47,629 nucleotides of DNA from IMG/VR virus record IMGVR_UViG_3300013113_000799, positions 1-47,629 of that record, one strand, 5' to 3'. This DNA comes from a virus. Below are positions 15,052 to 23,144 of this stretch, one piece after another. The first letter of the stretch is position 1. Each line of letters begins with the position of its first letter. Below the pieces are notes generated by a model that made no database searches, was not told where the DNA came from, and saw only the letters and a program-made list of their open reading frames with translations. A program made the position numbers and the translations under genes.

Positions 15052-15512
15052 TGGTTCACCGCATAAGTAATAGCAACTGCCGTTGCAGCTCCAATAAGGA
15101 ATCCTCCTAAAATAGCTACTGGCACAACCCAACTTGGGCGGCGGTCTAGTGCCGTATCCTCAAGACGTGTGATATAATTGTCACGATTTTCTAGTCTTTC
15201 AGTAAGTGATAAAATCTGAGATGCATTTTGTTCTCGTGTCATCTCAAGCTCAAGTTCAAGCGTTCGTCGGACTAATTCAGTATCATTCTCCAAAAGGCGC
15301 AATTCTAAAGTATGATCAAACCTGATCTTGTTCAACGAATCTGAAGTCATCAAAATTCCCGAAAATGGGGCGCGGGTGCCGGACTCTAAATAAGTCAGAC
15401 GCAAGTCTAGTTCAATCTCATCCCCAGATGTTGAGCCTGTAGATTGCGCCAGAGCGAAGTTTGGGGTGGCGAGCATTGTCGCCACAATCATCATTATTTT
15501 CAAGTAACTCAT
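15048..15512 (-). CDS. Exported coiled-coil protein with C-terminal membrane anchor (spanin-like topology)
   Basis: This 154-residue protein starts with a classic signal peptide (MMIVATMLATPNFALA with probable cleavage before QSTG). It then has a periplasmic Glu/Leu-rich coiled coil around residues 70-120 and ends with one transmembrane helix (WVVPVAILGGFLIGAATAVA). An exported rod anchored in the inner membrane is the general layout of unimolecular spanins, but these normally have a lipobox cysteine, which is absent here. It follows a holin-like and an N-anchored coiled-coil gene. A lysis role is therefore plausible. A virion or superinfection-related envelope protein is the alternative. Confidence 0.6.
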   Translation of the reverse strand: MSYLKIMMIVATMLATPNFALAQSTGSTSGDEIELDLRLTYLESGTRAPFSGILMTSDSLNKIRFDHTLELRLLENDTELVRRTLELELEMTREQNASQILSLTERLENRDNYITRLEDTALDRRPSWVVPVAILGGFLIGAATAVAITYAVNQ

Positions 15513-15515
15513 TTT

Positions 15516-15881
15516 TTATTCTACAAAGTCTAGACCATATAGTGCTGCCATGCGGCGGGCAAAAGCTTTAGGGTCTTCCTGTGACTTTTTTGCCTCTTCC
15601 AGAAGTTCTTGTCTTGTGGTTTCTTCAATTTCTGCTTCAGCGGTTTTATGTTGTTTTGCCACCTCTTGTAAAAGACGGGCGTAGCGTTGTGCAATCTCCC
15701 GCTCGCGCTCAAGAGAGCTGTTGAGGATCTTCTCCTCTTCTTTGGCAAATTCACTCTTGGCTTCAAAGACTTCCCGAGCTTGTTCTGCCCCACGAATACC
15801 AAAAATATAACCTATAAGGAGCGCAACAAATCCAAGTGCTGCCCACCAATACTCTTTAACGCATTTAAGAAATTTGGACAT
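15516..15881 (-). CDS. N-anchored coiled-coil membrane protein, Rz/i-spanin-like
   Basis: This 121-residue protein has a single N-terminal transmembrane helix (YWWAALGFVALLIGYIFG, residues 11-28) followed by a long charged coiled coil to about residue 100 and a short C-terminal MAALYGLDFVE. This is the topology of inner-membrane spanins such as lambda Rz, with the coil in the periplasm. There is no sequence signature that proves it. It lies one base after the stop of the holin-like gene and three bases before the exported coiled-coil gene. A coiled-coil membrane protein of other function remains possible. Confidence 0.6.
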   Translation of the reverse strand: MSKFLKCVKEYWWAALGFVALLIGYIFGIRGAEQAREVFEAKSEFAKEEEKILNSSLEREREIAQRYARLLQEVAKQHKTAEAEIEETTRQELLEEAKKSQEDPKAFARRMAALYGLDFVE

Positions 15882-15882
15882 A

Positions 15883-16077
15883 TCAAGCTGATTTCATGGC
15901 AACAACCGTATCAATAGCTGCTTGTGTTCCCAAATAAGCAATTGTAACCCAGACCCAATGTTCTGAGTCTAAAACTCCGTGCAAAGCAAGACCAGTGGCG
16001 ACTAACCACGCTAAAAACTTTCTTGAAATAAACTTCTCGACATACCTGTCAGCAAATGCTTTAATCTTCTGTACCAT
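15883..16077 (-). CDS. Small holin-like membrane protein
   Basis: This protein of about 64 residues starts MVQKIKAFADRYVEKF. The start is the second of two adjacent ATGs (16077), which lies five bases after GGAGG. The ATG at 16080 is too close to it, and a TTG at 16089 overlaps it. Two hydrophobic helices are visible, KFLAWLVATGLALHGVL and WVWVTIAYLGTQAAIDTVV, separated by a short acidic turn. A basic N-terminus plus two helices fits a class II-type holin, which would open the inner membrane at lysis. No endolysin is found in this window, so the assignment rests on topology and neighbours. Confidence 0.6.
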   Translation of the reverse strand: MVQKIKAFADRYVEKFISRKFLAWLVATGLALHGVLDSEHWVWVTIAYLGTQAAIDTVVAMKSA

Positions 16078-16133
16078 CATAACCTCCAATCACTTTTTTA
16101 GAAGTGGTTGTATATAATATATAGTCTGCAACA

Positions 16134-19100
16134 CTATTGTTTTACATATGCGTACTTGCCCTTTTTCTCGATCGAGATCTGAGTATCAACACAGTCTTTA
16201 AGGGTGTCAAGGTGTGAAATTAGCAAGACTGTCTTATAATAAGACTTTACAAGATCTAGAATCCTGATAAAACCTTCCATGTTTTCCTCGTCCAAAGCAG
16301 AGCCCGGTTCGTCAAGAATAAAAATATTACCTTTCGGCATAGAAGAAACATTAAGTAGTGCCATTCGAATTCCCATAGAGGCAATAGTCTTCTCTGCGCC
16401 CGAGCCCATCTCTAGAGGACGAGCTTCATACTTGGGGTGTTTGATGTGTATGTTCAGGTTTTTATCATCACACTCCATAAGAACCTCAAAATCAACAACA
16501 TTTGCCAAAACTTTTGCAATCTCTTCATTGATGACGGGAAGACTCTTACGCACAATGTCTAGTGCGATCCCGTTACTGTGCATACACCTCATATAAAGAT
16601 CGTATGCAGAATATTCAAACCGAAGCTTATTCAATTCTGCTTCTTGCCCCTTTATAGTTTCTATGTTTTGTTCAACTCCTCCGATAGCCCGGTTCAGCCC
16701 CATCACCTCTTCACTGCAAGTTACGAGGCGCGATTCACACTGGGCTTTCTCTTGAGCAAGATTCTTCTGCTGTGTAAGAAGCTTTTCTAAGTTCTCAATC
16801 GATTCCTTGTTATCGTCATATTCCTTAATGCGAGCTTGTAGTTCCTTGACCTCCACTTCTCTTATAAGAAGAGTGCGGCGGGCTGTCTCAGCAGCAAGAT
16901 GCTCTGCATTCTTAGATGTTTTGATGGTTGCCAGCTTTTCTACAACCTGTTGATATTTGGATAAAAAGCTCTCAACCTGTTCGGGATTAAGATGCATAAT
17001 TTCCTTTGATGTCTCTTTCTCTTCAGCAAGTATCCCCTGGAGTGCGGTGCTAACTGTTTTATATTCTTTCTTGGAGGCGTGAGCATCTTTAATAAACTGA
17101 CAATGAGAATATTCCGCTCCGCAAGGAACTTCATCCAGAAGAGATAATTTCTTCTTGTGCTGTTGAGACATGCTCTCGTGTAACGCAAGCTCGCTATGAA
17201 TACGATTCAGTTCATCCTTTTTTGCCTTGATGATGTTCTGTGTGTTTTTCAACCCCTCCAAGTCAAAGTCACTAATGAACTTCTCAAATTTGTCAATCTC
17301 TTCCCCGTACTTCTTTACTTTCTTGTCACTATCACGAATTTTGGTCCGTGTTTGAGTTGTCTGTTTCTTCGCAACACTTAGCTTTTCTTTCTCTGCGTCG
17401 TAATCAATAATTTCTACCGGAATAGAATCAATCTTAGCTTGTATTTCCTCAAGGGATTTGTGGGCAGATTCAATCTTATTCTGCAAAACACTGCATTCTT
17501 GCTTCTGGTTATCCAAAACCTGGATGCTGTCCTGTAGTTTGTTTGTCTCTTCGGTTAATTCAGAGTGGAAATCTCTTCCTTCAAACTTCTTAATCAATGC
17601 CTTATGATCAGAACTGTCTTCCTTGGCAAGCTTGAATTTCTTATCGAAAACCTCAAGATCCAAAAACTTAGCTAAAATTTCTTTTCTCTTCGTTGAGCCC
17701 TCGCCAATAAATGAAAGGGAATCAAGCTGAGAAGACATGGATGTCAAAAGAAAGTCTTCGAGCGTGCCAAAGAACTTTCGTATGTTCTTATCAGTATGAT
17801 TTCGTGTCATCCCGTTCAGTGAAAGATTATCCTCCGTGACGGGATCAACAATGTTGAAGTCAAGGTTGGTTTTTGCCTCAATGGTCTCATCGCCCTTTAG
17901 CTTTTTTACATACTTGTCTGATCGTCGACTAATTGTCAGCTCTTTGCCATCAGCCTCTAGAACCACTTCAGCTTCACAATAGTCTTTATTTTGATTGATG
18001 ACGTTTAAGGTTTTGCGATTATTCTTAGAAGTGGAGTTGAAGATTCCCCACAAAAGGCTATCAATGATACTGGATTTTCCAGAGAAATTTTTACCAAAAA
18101 TCCCAACTACTCCAGAAAGATTATTGAAGTCTATGGTATTCCCCTCTCCATAATTGAAAAGGTTATCCCATTTAAGTGATTTAAGGTTCCACTTGATGTT
18201 TCGCTTGACCAATTCTTCTTCTTCTACGAGCGTAGAATAATGCTTGTTTAGTTCTAACACCTTCTTGAGAGTGTCCTCATCTGGTTCATAGTCCTTTATA
18301 TATTCTTTTATGAGTCGCGCCTGGACAGCTAGGTCTCGAAGGTCTTCGTTGTTGAGTTTACCAACTACGTCTGGACCGCTTCTTGAACCACAAGCCCTAT
18401 TAAGAAAGGTGATTGATTCAGGAGAGAATCGACGCTTCGCTACATCAACTGCTTTCTTTAGGCTGTTGATCGTAAGATTATTGTTGGTAACAATGCGAAT
18501 GCGAGCCCCTATAGGGACCTTAGTGCCTTTGGGTATTCTGCCCTTAGGAGTAAGCTCAATTGTGACGAAAGGCTTGGGGTTTTCTATGCTCACATGCTCG
18601 CAAGTGAAGCCCTCCTTCCCGTTGATATCCCATAGGAGAAAACCTTTGTCATTGCTCTCTCCGTGGTTCTGCTGAACGGTGGAGCCGGGATATCGAACGC
18701 GACCTTCGGGGTCGAGACTCTGATTGGTTTTGTGAATGTCTCCTAAGAAAGCAAAATCATGATGTTCGAAGATATCAATATCGTGATCACCGTGGTCCAT
18801 AACATACCCGGTGTCAGTCACTACTCCGCGAACTGAGCCGTGGTAGAGGGCGATATTAACACGAGAGGGGTCGGATGGTTTGACCCATTCATCCTCATCG
18901 AAGACCGACAAAACATTTAAAGAATAAGTGTCATCAAGATGAACCTCTCCCGCCACCTTGAGTAGATGAAGGTTAGGCAAATTCAAAGCATCGACAATCG
19001 GTGTCAGTGCATCTTGCCGACTGCGGTTCTTCAAATTGCCATCATGGTTCCCAAGGATAATATAAGTGGGAGCAATAGATGATAGCTCACGAAAAAAATC

Positions 19101-19283
19101 AGAAGCCATCTGAACAAACTCTGGCGATATTTGTGTTTTTGTGTGGGCGATATCACCACAATGGATGATATAATCTACCTTTTCTTCGCGTAGACGCTCG
19201 TACATTTTCTTAAAAACTTCACGATATTCATAATGATACTTGAGGTTTCTAATATGGGTATCTGCAATATGTGCAAATTTCAT
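16134..19283 (-). CDS. gp47-gp46: Fused Mre11-Rad50 (SbcD-SbcC / T4 gp47-gp46) recombination nuclease
   Basis: This 1049-residue protein combines two subunits that are normally separate. Residues 1-330 are an Mre11/SbcD metallophosphatase, with DTH (8-10), CGDIAH (42-47), LGNHDG (77-82), YHGS (147-150) and LGDIH (180-184). From about 365 a Rad50/SbcC ATPase follows, with Walker A GIFGKNFSGKSS (394-405), long coiled coils, the signature region MGSGAEKTIASMG near 959, Walker B IFILDEPGSALDE near 988, and the H-loop LLISHLD. The hook position near residue 720 has CGAEYSHC (C-x6-C), not CXXC. In T4, gp46/47 resects DNA ends for recombination-dependent replication. The start has AGGAGG seven bases ahead. 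There are no frameshift signs, so the fusion is genuine. Confidence 0.95.
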   Translation of the reverse strand: MKFAHIADTHIRNLKYHYEYREVFKKMYERLREEKVDYIIHCGDIAHTKTQISPEFVQMASDFFRELSSIAPTYIILGNHDGNLKNRSRQDALTPIVDALNLPNLHLLKVAGEVHLDDTYSLNVLSVFDEDEWVKPSDPSRVNIALYHGSVRGVVTDTGYVMDHGDHDIDIFEHHDFAFLGDIHKTNQSLDPEGRVRYPGSTVQQNHGESNDKGFLLWDINGKEGFTCEHVSIENPKPFVTIELTPKGRIPKGTKVPIGARIRIVTNNNLTINSLKKAVDVAKRRFSPESITFLNRACGSRSGPDVVGKLNNEDLRDLAVQARLIKEYIKDYEPDEDTLKKVLELNKHYSTLVEEEELVKRNIKWNLKSLKWDNLFNYGEGNTIDFNNLSGVVGIFGKNFSGKSSIIDSLLWGIFNSTSKNNRKTLNVINQNKDYCEAEVVLEADGKELTISRRSDKYVKKLKGDETIEAKTNLDFNIVDPVTEDNLSLNGMTRNHTDKNIRKFFGTLEDFLLTSMSSQLDSLSFIGEGSTKRKEILAKFLDLEVFDKKFKLAKEDSSDHKALIKKFEGRDFHSELTEETNKLQDSIQVLDNQKQECSVLQNKIESAHKSLEEIQAKIDSIPVEIIDYDAEKEKLSVAKKQTTQTRTKIRDSDKKVKKYGEEIDKFEKFISDFDLEGLKNTQNIIKAKKDELNRIHSELALHESMSQQHKKKLSLLDEVPCGAEYSHCQFIKDAHASKKEYKTVSTALQGILAEEKETSKEIMHLNPEQVESFLSKYQQVVEKLATIKTSKNAEHLAAETARRTLLIREVEVKELQARIKEYDDNKESIENLEKLLTQQKNLAQEKAQCESRLVTCSEEVMGLNRAIGGVEQNIETIKGQEAELNKLRFEYSAYDLYMRCMHSNGIALDIVRKSLPVINEEIAKVLANVVDFEVLMECDDKNLNIHIKHPKYEARPLEMGSGAEKTIASMGIRMALLNVSSMPKGNIFILDEPGSALDEENMEGFIRILDLVKSYYKTVLLISHLDTLKDCVDTQISIEKKGKYAYVKQ

Positions 19284-19291
19284 GCTGCCTC

Positions 19292-20245
19292 CTAAATTGA
19301 TGCAATCGCTGCACTAAGATTTTCTGAAAACCTTATCAGCTTTGCGTCACTTTTTCTTTTCTCAAACTCTTGCTTTGTCATTTCCCCAACATCTGCATAA
19401 GGAGAAATATCTATTTTATAAGCTTTGACTCCGTACTTAGAAAGGTTACTAATAAGCCGAGAAGCCTTTTTCTCTGCGTCGGAATCAAGTGCCAAATAAA
19501 CAGAAACACGACTCTTCACCAGGCGAGAAAATAATTTAGAACCCTCTTGTAATGTGGTCCCAAGAATTGGAATTGCGTTTCCAGCTTTGATCGCATCAAA
19601 CGCCCCCTCAACTATGACCACATCATCACTCCAGTCTATGTATAATTCATTGAAAATGATGTTCTTGCTCACTGGAGGGTTCATGTATTTCTGGTAGTGT
19701 CCATTGTAACTGCGTGCCACAAAATAGTTAACGGCACCGGAATCATTAAAAGAAGGGATGATTATACGCCCACCATATTCCCCCCGAGGGCAGTGACCGA
19801 TTTTCCACCGGACTATATCACTTTGATTGATCCCGCGCCTCTGTAGAAACCCGAGGGGTACTCTCTCTGTAAGCGAGCCAGTTGGATTTACTAAGGATAC
19901 GAATTCTTTTGGTAGGTTGATCTCCTGTGCAAGAGAGGAGGGGGTTTGACTTGAAGCGGGCTGAAGACTGAACAGGATCTCTTCGAAACTAACTAATTCC
20001 GGTCCCTCTTTAGAAAAAGACTCCCAAGCTTTCAAGTCGGGGAAACGTCCTGTTTGCCGCACCAACTGTTTGATTGAATTGCCGCGATAATCACAAATCC
20101 AACACTTGAACTTATCCTTGTGTAGATTAATTGATAGTTTCTTTTTATGGTGATCACACTTTGGACAAAAGAAAAGGTGCTCATCACCGGATCGGTGAAA
20201 CGAGCCAAGAAATGATTTAAGGATTTCTAGTTTCTGTTTTTCCAT
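19292..20245 (-). CDS. DnaG-type primase with zinc finger and TOPRIM domain
   Basis: This 317-residue protein probably synthesises RNA primers for replication. ATG 20243-20245 is chosen; a TTG at 20275 would lengthen it and the overlap with the upstream gene. A zinc-binding domain appears as CPKC (27-30) and CWIC (48-51), of the CHC2 class with all-cysteine ligands. A central RNA-polymerase-like region includes YGGRIIIPSFNDSGAVN and ARSYNGHYQKYMNPP. The TOPRIM domain follows, with catalytic Glu in VVIVEGAFDA (Glu213) and the DxD motif in LALDSDAEK (Asp254/256). It is shorter than DnaG and lacks an obvious helicase-interaction domain or fused helicase. It sits between a RuvC-like nuclease and the recombination nuclease fusion. 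Confidence 0.9.
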   Translation of the reverse strand: MEKQKLEILKSFLGSFHRSGDEHLFFCPKCDHHKKKLSINLHKDKFKCWICDYRGNSIKQLVRQTGRFPDLKAWESFSKEGPELVSFEEILFSLQPASSQTPSSLAQEINLPKEFVSLVNPTGSLTERVPLGFLQRRGINQSDIVRWKIGHCPRGEYGGRIIIPSFNDSGAVNYFVARSYNGHYQKYMNPPVSKNIIFNELYIDWSDDVVIVEGAFDAIKAGNAIPILGTTLQEGSKLFSRLVKSRVSVYLALDSDAEKKASRLISNLSKYGVKAYKIDISPYADVGEMTKQEFEKRKSDAKLIRFSENLSAAIASI

Positions 20246-20765
20246 CAACGCTCTGTAAAAAGCCCGCCGTAGCAATCACCCAGCTATCTGCGCGATCATA
20301 GGACCCTGCGACGGGATTTCCATGTTTTGTATAGTCTACACTAAAAGAGGGTACGTTGTCAAGTAAAAAGTGCAATACTTTTTCTTTAGAGTTTTCTCCT
20401 CGCTGTATGTGTATCCCGCAAGCCTTTCGGGCGGAAGAGGCGCTCAAAAATTCAGGAACAGTTTCGTATATCTGAACGCACGACCAGGATACCATACCAT
20501 TAAACTTAGCCAATGTTAAGAGAGTTTTGGCTGAGGAGAAACCGGGGCGGAATCGAGATAGAGATTGTTCGACATAAACCCTATCAATCCCGAACCTGTC
20601 GTCTAATTCCCACAGCTTGTCTTTAACAAACTGGGCTTTAGAAAACAGATGAGGGAACTTTTTTTTGTTTCGTGTGTCCCACGCTTCACAATATACCGCT
20701 TTGCCAGAGCTGTCTAAAACGGTTGCGCCTGTGATCGATGTGGAAATATCCAATCCTAGAATCAT
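20217..20765 (-). CDS. RuvC-like Holliday-junction resolvase
   Basis: This 182-residue RNase H-fold nuclease probably cleaves branched DNA made during recombination and before packaging. ATG 20763-20765 forms a TGATG overlap with the preceding structural gene. A TTG one codon upstream is less likely. Acidic catalytic positions fit the RuvC pattern: LGLDISTSITG (Asp6), RVYVEQSL (Glu66), and YDRADSWVIA (Asp157 and Asp160). The sequence SSAKTLLTLAKFNGMV is the usual helix after the second motif. Length matches RuvC. T4 uses the unrelated gp49 endonuclease VII for this job, so this may be its functional replacement. That replacement is inference. Confidence 0.85.
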   Translation of the reverse strand: MILGLDISTSITGATVLDSSGKAVYCEAWDTRNKKKFPHLFSKAQFVKDKLWELDDRFGIDRVYVEQSLSRFRPGFSSAKTLLTLAKFNGMVSWSCVQIYETVPEFLSASSARKACGIHIQRGENSKEKVLHFLLDNVPSFSVDYTKHGNPVAGSYDRADSWVIATAGFLQSVDGKTETRNP

Positions 20766-21946
20766 CAAATATCCATTTTTATTTTAAAAGTAAACTCACG
20801 CTGTTCCGTCTTGCGAACTGGATTTGCTAAATTAGCGATAGCAATAAGGTTGTTATCCTCATCATAGATACCTATTTTAGTGATGTAGGTTTCTTTGGCA
20901 AAGCTACCAGTAGGATCGGGATACGGTGTCTTTACAATATTTTTTATAGGCGTAGTTTCATTTTCCACATATTCCGAACCAGCACTTACTACCGGGTTTC
21001 CGGTATAACTAAGGTCTAAATAAGTGGGGTTATTGGAGTGGTTCAACTCGCCCTTCGGAGCGTGTGCTAGCATAGTAACAGTGGGCAGATAATTTGTCCC
21101 GTTATAACTCAAAGACCAGCTTGAGGAAAGGGGAACAGTAGGGCAAGCTAGATAATGTCCCCAGTAATTCCACTGAGGGTTTACTGGTACGCCGCAAGTA
21201 ACATATTCTTCTGTGTGAGCATCAATTGCCCAACTGCCCGTAAGGGCAATTATACCTTCATTGTAAAGCACAACACCAGCTACATCCCCTGCGTGTGGAC
21301 CCGCCGGTAGCACTTGTCGCAACTCTCCATTTTTTTGTGTATCCTGTAATTGCCCCACTAGAGAACCTGTCACATAAAAGCGTAAATCAACGGTACCCTT
21401 CTCAATTGAGCTGCCATAAAAGATAGATGGAATGCTAACTAAATTAATCTCTTGTTCTCCTTTGTCGCCCAAAGAAGAAGAAAAGGCATAGTGGTCGCTG
21501 AGTGTTTTGTAGTAATTAAAGGTATTCTTCAAAGCAAAAATATGACGACGGTTTGCCAGCCCAGAAAGAGCTGCTTGATAGTCTTGAGTAATCGACGCAG
21601 ACATGGGATAGCTGCCAGTCATTATTGTGCCATACGGAATAGTATTGAACTCTTCCGTGGAAATTGTTTTAAAAGCCGTGAGAGAGCCCTGTTTTGTCAC
21701 AAAAGGATAGATAAGATCTCCTGCGGGATCTCGATCTACGTTCATTTCATATAGAGATAAAAATCCCGAGGGCACCATATCAACATTGGTAGCAGGCGCA
21801 TGAGTGTTAGTAAGAGGCAACACTTTATCATACGCGGTCACCACACTCGTAGAAGTTTGGTTATAATACCGCAAAAAGTGAAACGTCGGATGTGTCTCCA
21901 GCCGATTTGTGAAAATGTCGTTTGGACCGAACTCGTAAAGAGGCAC
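20765..21946 (-). CDS. Virion structural protein, paralogue of the 21964-23124 product
   Basis: This 393-residue protein starts at GTG 21944-21946 with GGAGG ahead. No known enzyme motif is present. It is beta-rich and Tyr/Thr/Ser-rich, as in tail or baseplate proteins. Blocks shared with the next gene upstream are IEKGTVDLRFYV (IKKGTFQIIVDT there), VVLYNEGIIALTG (LIFYQAGVIALTK), and the C-terminal ITKIGIYDEDNNLIAIANL (ITTVGLYSADNELLAVAKL), ending in a similar strand. The pair therefore arose by duplication. Its place at the end of the structural block suggests a tail or baseplate component. The exact role is unknown. Confidence 0.75.
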   Translation of the reverse strand: MPLYEFGPNDIFTNRLETHPTFHFLRYYNQTSTSVVTAYDKVLPLTNTHAPATNVDMVPSGFLSLYEMNVDRDPAGDLIYPFVTKQGSLTAFKTISTEEFNTIPYGTIMTGSYPMSASITQDYQAALSGLANRRHIFALKNTFNYYKTLSDHYAFSSSLGDKGEQEINLVSIPSIFYGSSIEKGTVDLRFYVTGSLVGQLQDTQKNGELRQVLPAGPHAGDVAGVVLYNEGIIALTGSWAIDAHTEEYVTCGVPVNPQWNYWGHYLACPTVPLSSSWSLSYNGTNYLPTVTMLAHAPKGELNHSNNPTYLDLSYTGNPVVSAGSEYVENETTPIKNIVKTPYPDPTGSFAKETYITKIGIYDEDNNLIAIANLANPVRKTEQREFTFKIKMDI

Positions 21947-21963
21947 TTCCGATACCTCCTATT

Positions 21964-23124
21964 CTAGTAGTCTAGCCTGACTCGTAATGTAATGTCGTTG
22001 GTGGGGTCCTTGCGGAGCGTCTCTGACAATTTTGCCACCGCCAACAGTTCATTATCCGCGGAATATAGCCCAACGGTTGTGATATAAGAAATAGGAGCAT
22101 CTGTAGACTTAGACTTGACCTGAATCTTACTATCACTGGTGTAAGTAGGATTAGAACTATAATTGAAGTCGTTATGGTTGATGCGGCAAAAATAGATTGT
22201 CGAGTTCAATTCAGTTGTATTGTTAAAACACACCTTGTGCATCCTATTTCTAAAAGCAGTAGAAAGAGCATCAATTGTCCCAGTATCCAAAACGGTGTCG
22301 ATGATCTCAGGAACAGCGTTCATCTGACTATCCGCGCCCGAATCATGAATCTTACCCGGTCCACCAGCGCCATTATATCTAATAAAGATATCTTTAGTAA
22401 GGGCGATCACGCCCGCCTGATAAAAGATAAGACCACAGCGGGGCTCCCAGAGGGGCTGAGCGAGGAGATATGTGGATTGGTCGATGTACGCACCACCACC
22501 AACATCCGTTAGCTGCTCCACACTCAAAATTCCATACTCTCCTGCTGGCGAGTTGACTCGGTAATCGTTCTCTGCGCCCGTATCTCCAATCACCAATTGT
22601 GTATTAGTTGGAGCGGGGTTGTTGTAAGGCCAGGGTCCTGCGCCATTATAGGCTTGAACAGTATCAACGATGATTTGAAAGGTGCCTTTCTTAATCTCAT
22701 CCTTACCCAAAAGCCTGGCAAAATTAATAAAGATAAGGTCATCGTATTTTGTGCCACCAGAAATCAAATCACCATCTTGGTCAAAACGCTGAATTGTTCC
22801 GGCTGCATCATATCCCACGAGCACCTGCGCCATCTGATTATAGATGTTTCTCTTTTTGTTCTGCTGGGTAGTGGGGGTGATGGCTGAACTAGCGCCGACA
22901 CCAACAGTAAGATCGAAGATGTGGTTAGCCGAAGAACTGAGGTATGGGTAATCGTAAGCAGACTGAAACATTCCATGAGTATACTGCTTAATGTTACTCC
23001 CCGCCAGTGTTGGCTCAGGATAGGTACCCCAGGTCACACTACCAGTGATAGGAATTGCCTCGTGCAAAAGCGTTCGCGATGTAACCACATCGTCATTCAA
23101 AAAAGTCTTAAAAGTTGTAGCCAT
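21964..23124 (-). CDS. Virion structural protein, paralogue of the 20765-21946 product
   Basis: This 386-residue protein begins MATTFKTFLNDDVVTSRTLLHE and is beta-rich. The second half holds the domain shared with its neighbour: IKKGTFQIIVDT, GGAYIDQSTYLL, CGLIFYQAGVIALTKD, and the terminal ITTVGLYSADNELLAVAKL followed by RVRLDY. It lacks membrane helices, signal peptide and catalytic signatures. The gene is set between other structural genes with short gaps and ordinary Shine-Dalgarno sequences. A tail/baseplate subunit is most likely. The duplicated arrangement hints at two related rings or two positions in one assembly, which is inference. Confidence 0.75.
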   Translation of the reverse strand: MATTFKTFLNDDVVTSRTLLHEAIPITGSVTWGTYPEPTLAGSNIKQYTHGMFQSAYDYPYLSSSANHIFDLTVGVGASSAITPTTQQNKKRNIYNQMAQVLVGYDAAGTIQRFDQDGDLISGGTKYDDLIFINFARLLGKDEIKKGTFQIIVDTVQAYNGAGPWPYNNPAPTNTQLVIGDTGAENDYRVNSPAGEYGILSVEQLTDVGGGAYIDQSTYLLAQPLWEPRCGLIFYQAGVIALTKDIFIRYNGAGGPGKIHDSGADSQMNAVPEIIDTVLDTGTIDALSTAFRNRMHKVCFNNTTELNSTIYFCRINHNDFNYSSNPTYTSDSKIQVKSKSTDAPISYITTVGLYSADNELLAVAKLSETLRKDPTNDITLRVRLDY

Positions 23125-23144
23125 GGTTCTGTTTTCCTCTTACT

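Noticed and set aside
15052-15132. Longer start for the zinc-ribbon gene at 15132
   Set aside because: It would overlap the membrane-anchor coding end of the upstream gene by 85 bp. ATG 15051 gives a clean ATGA junction.
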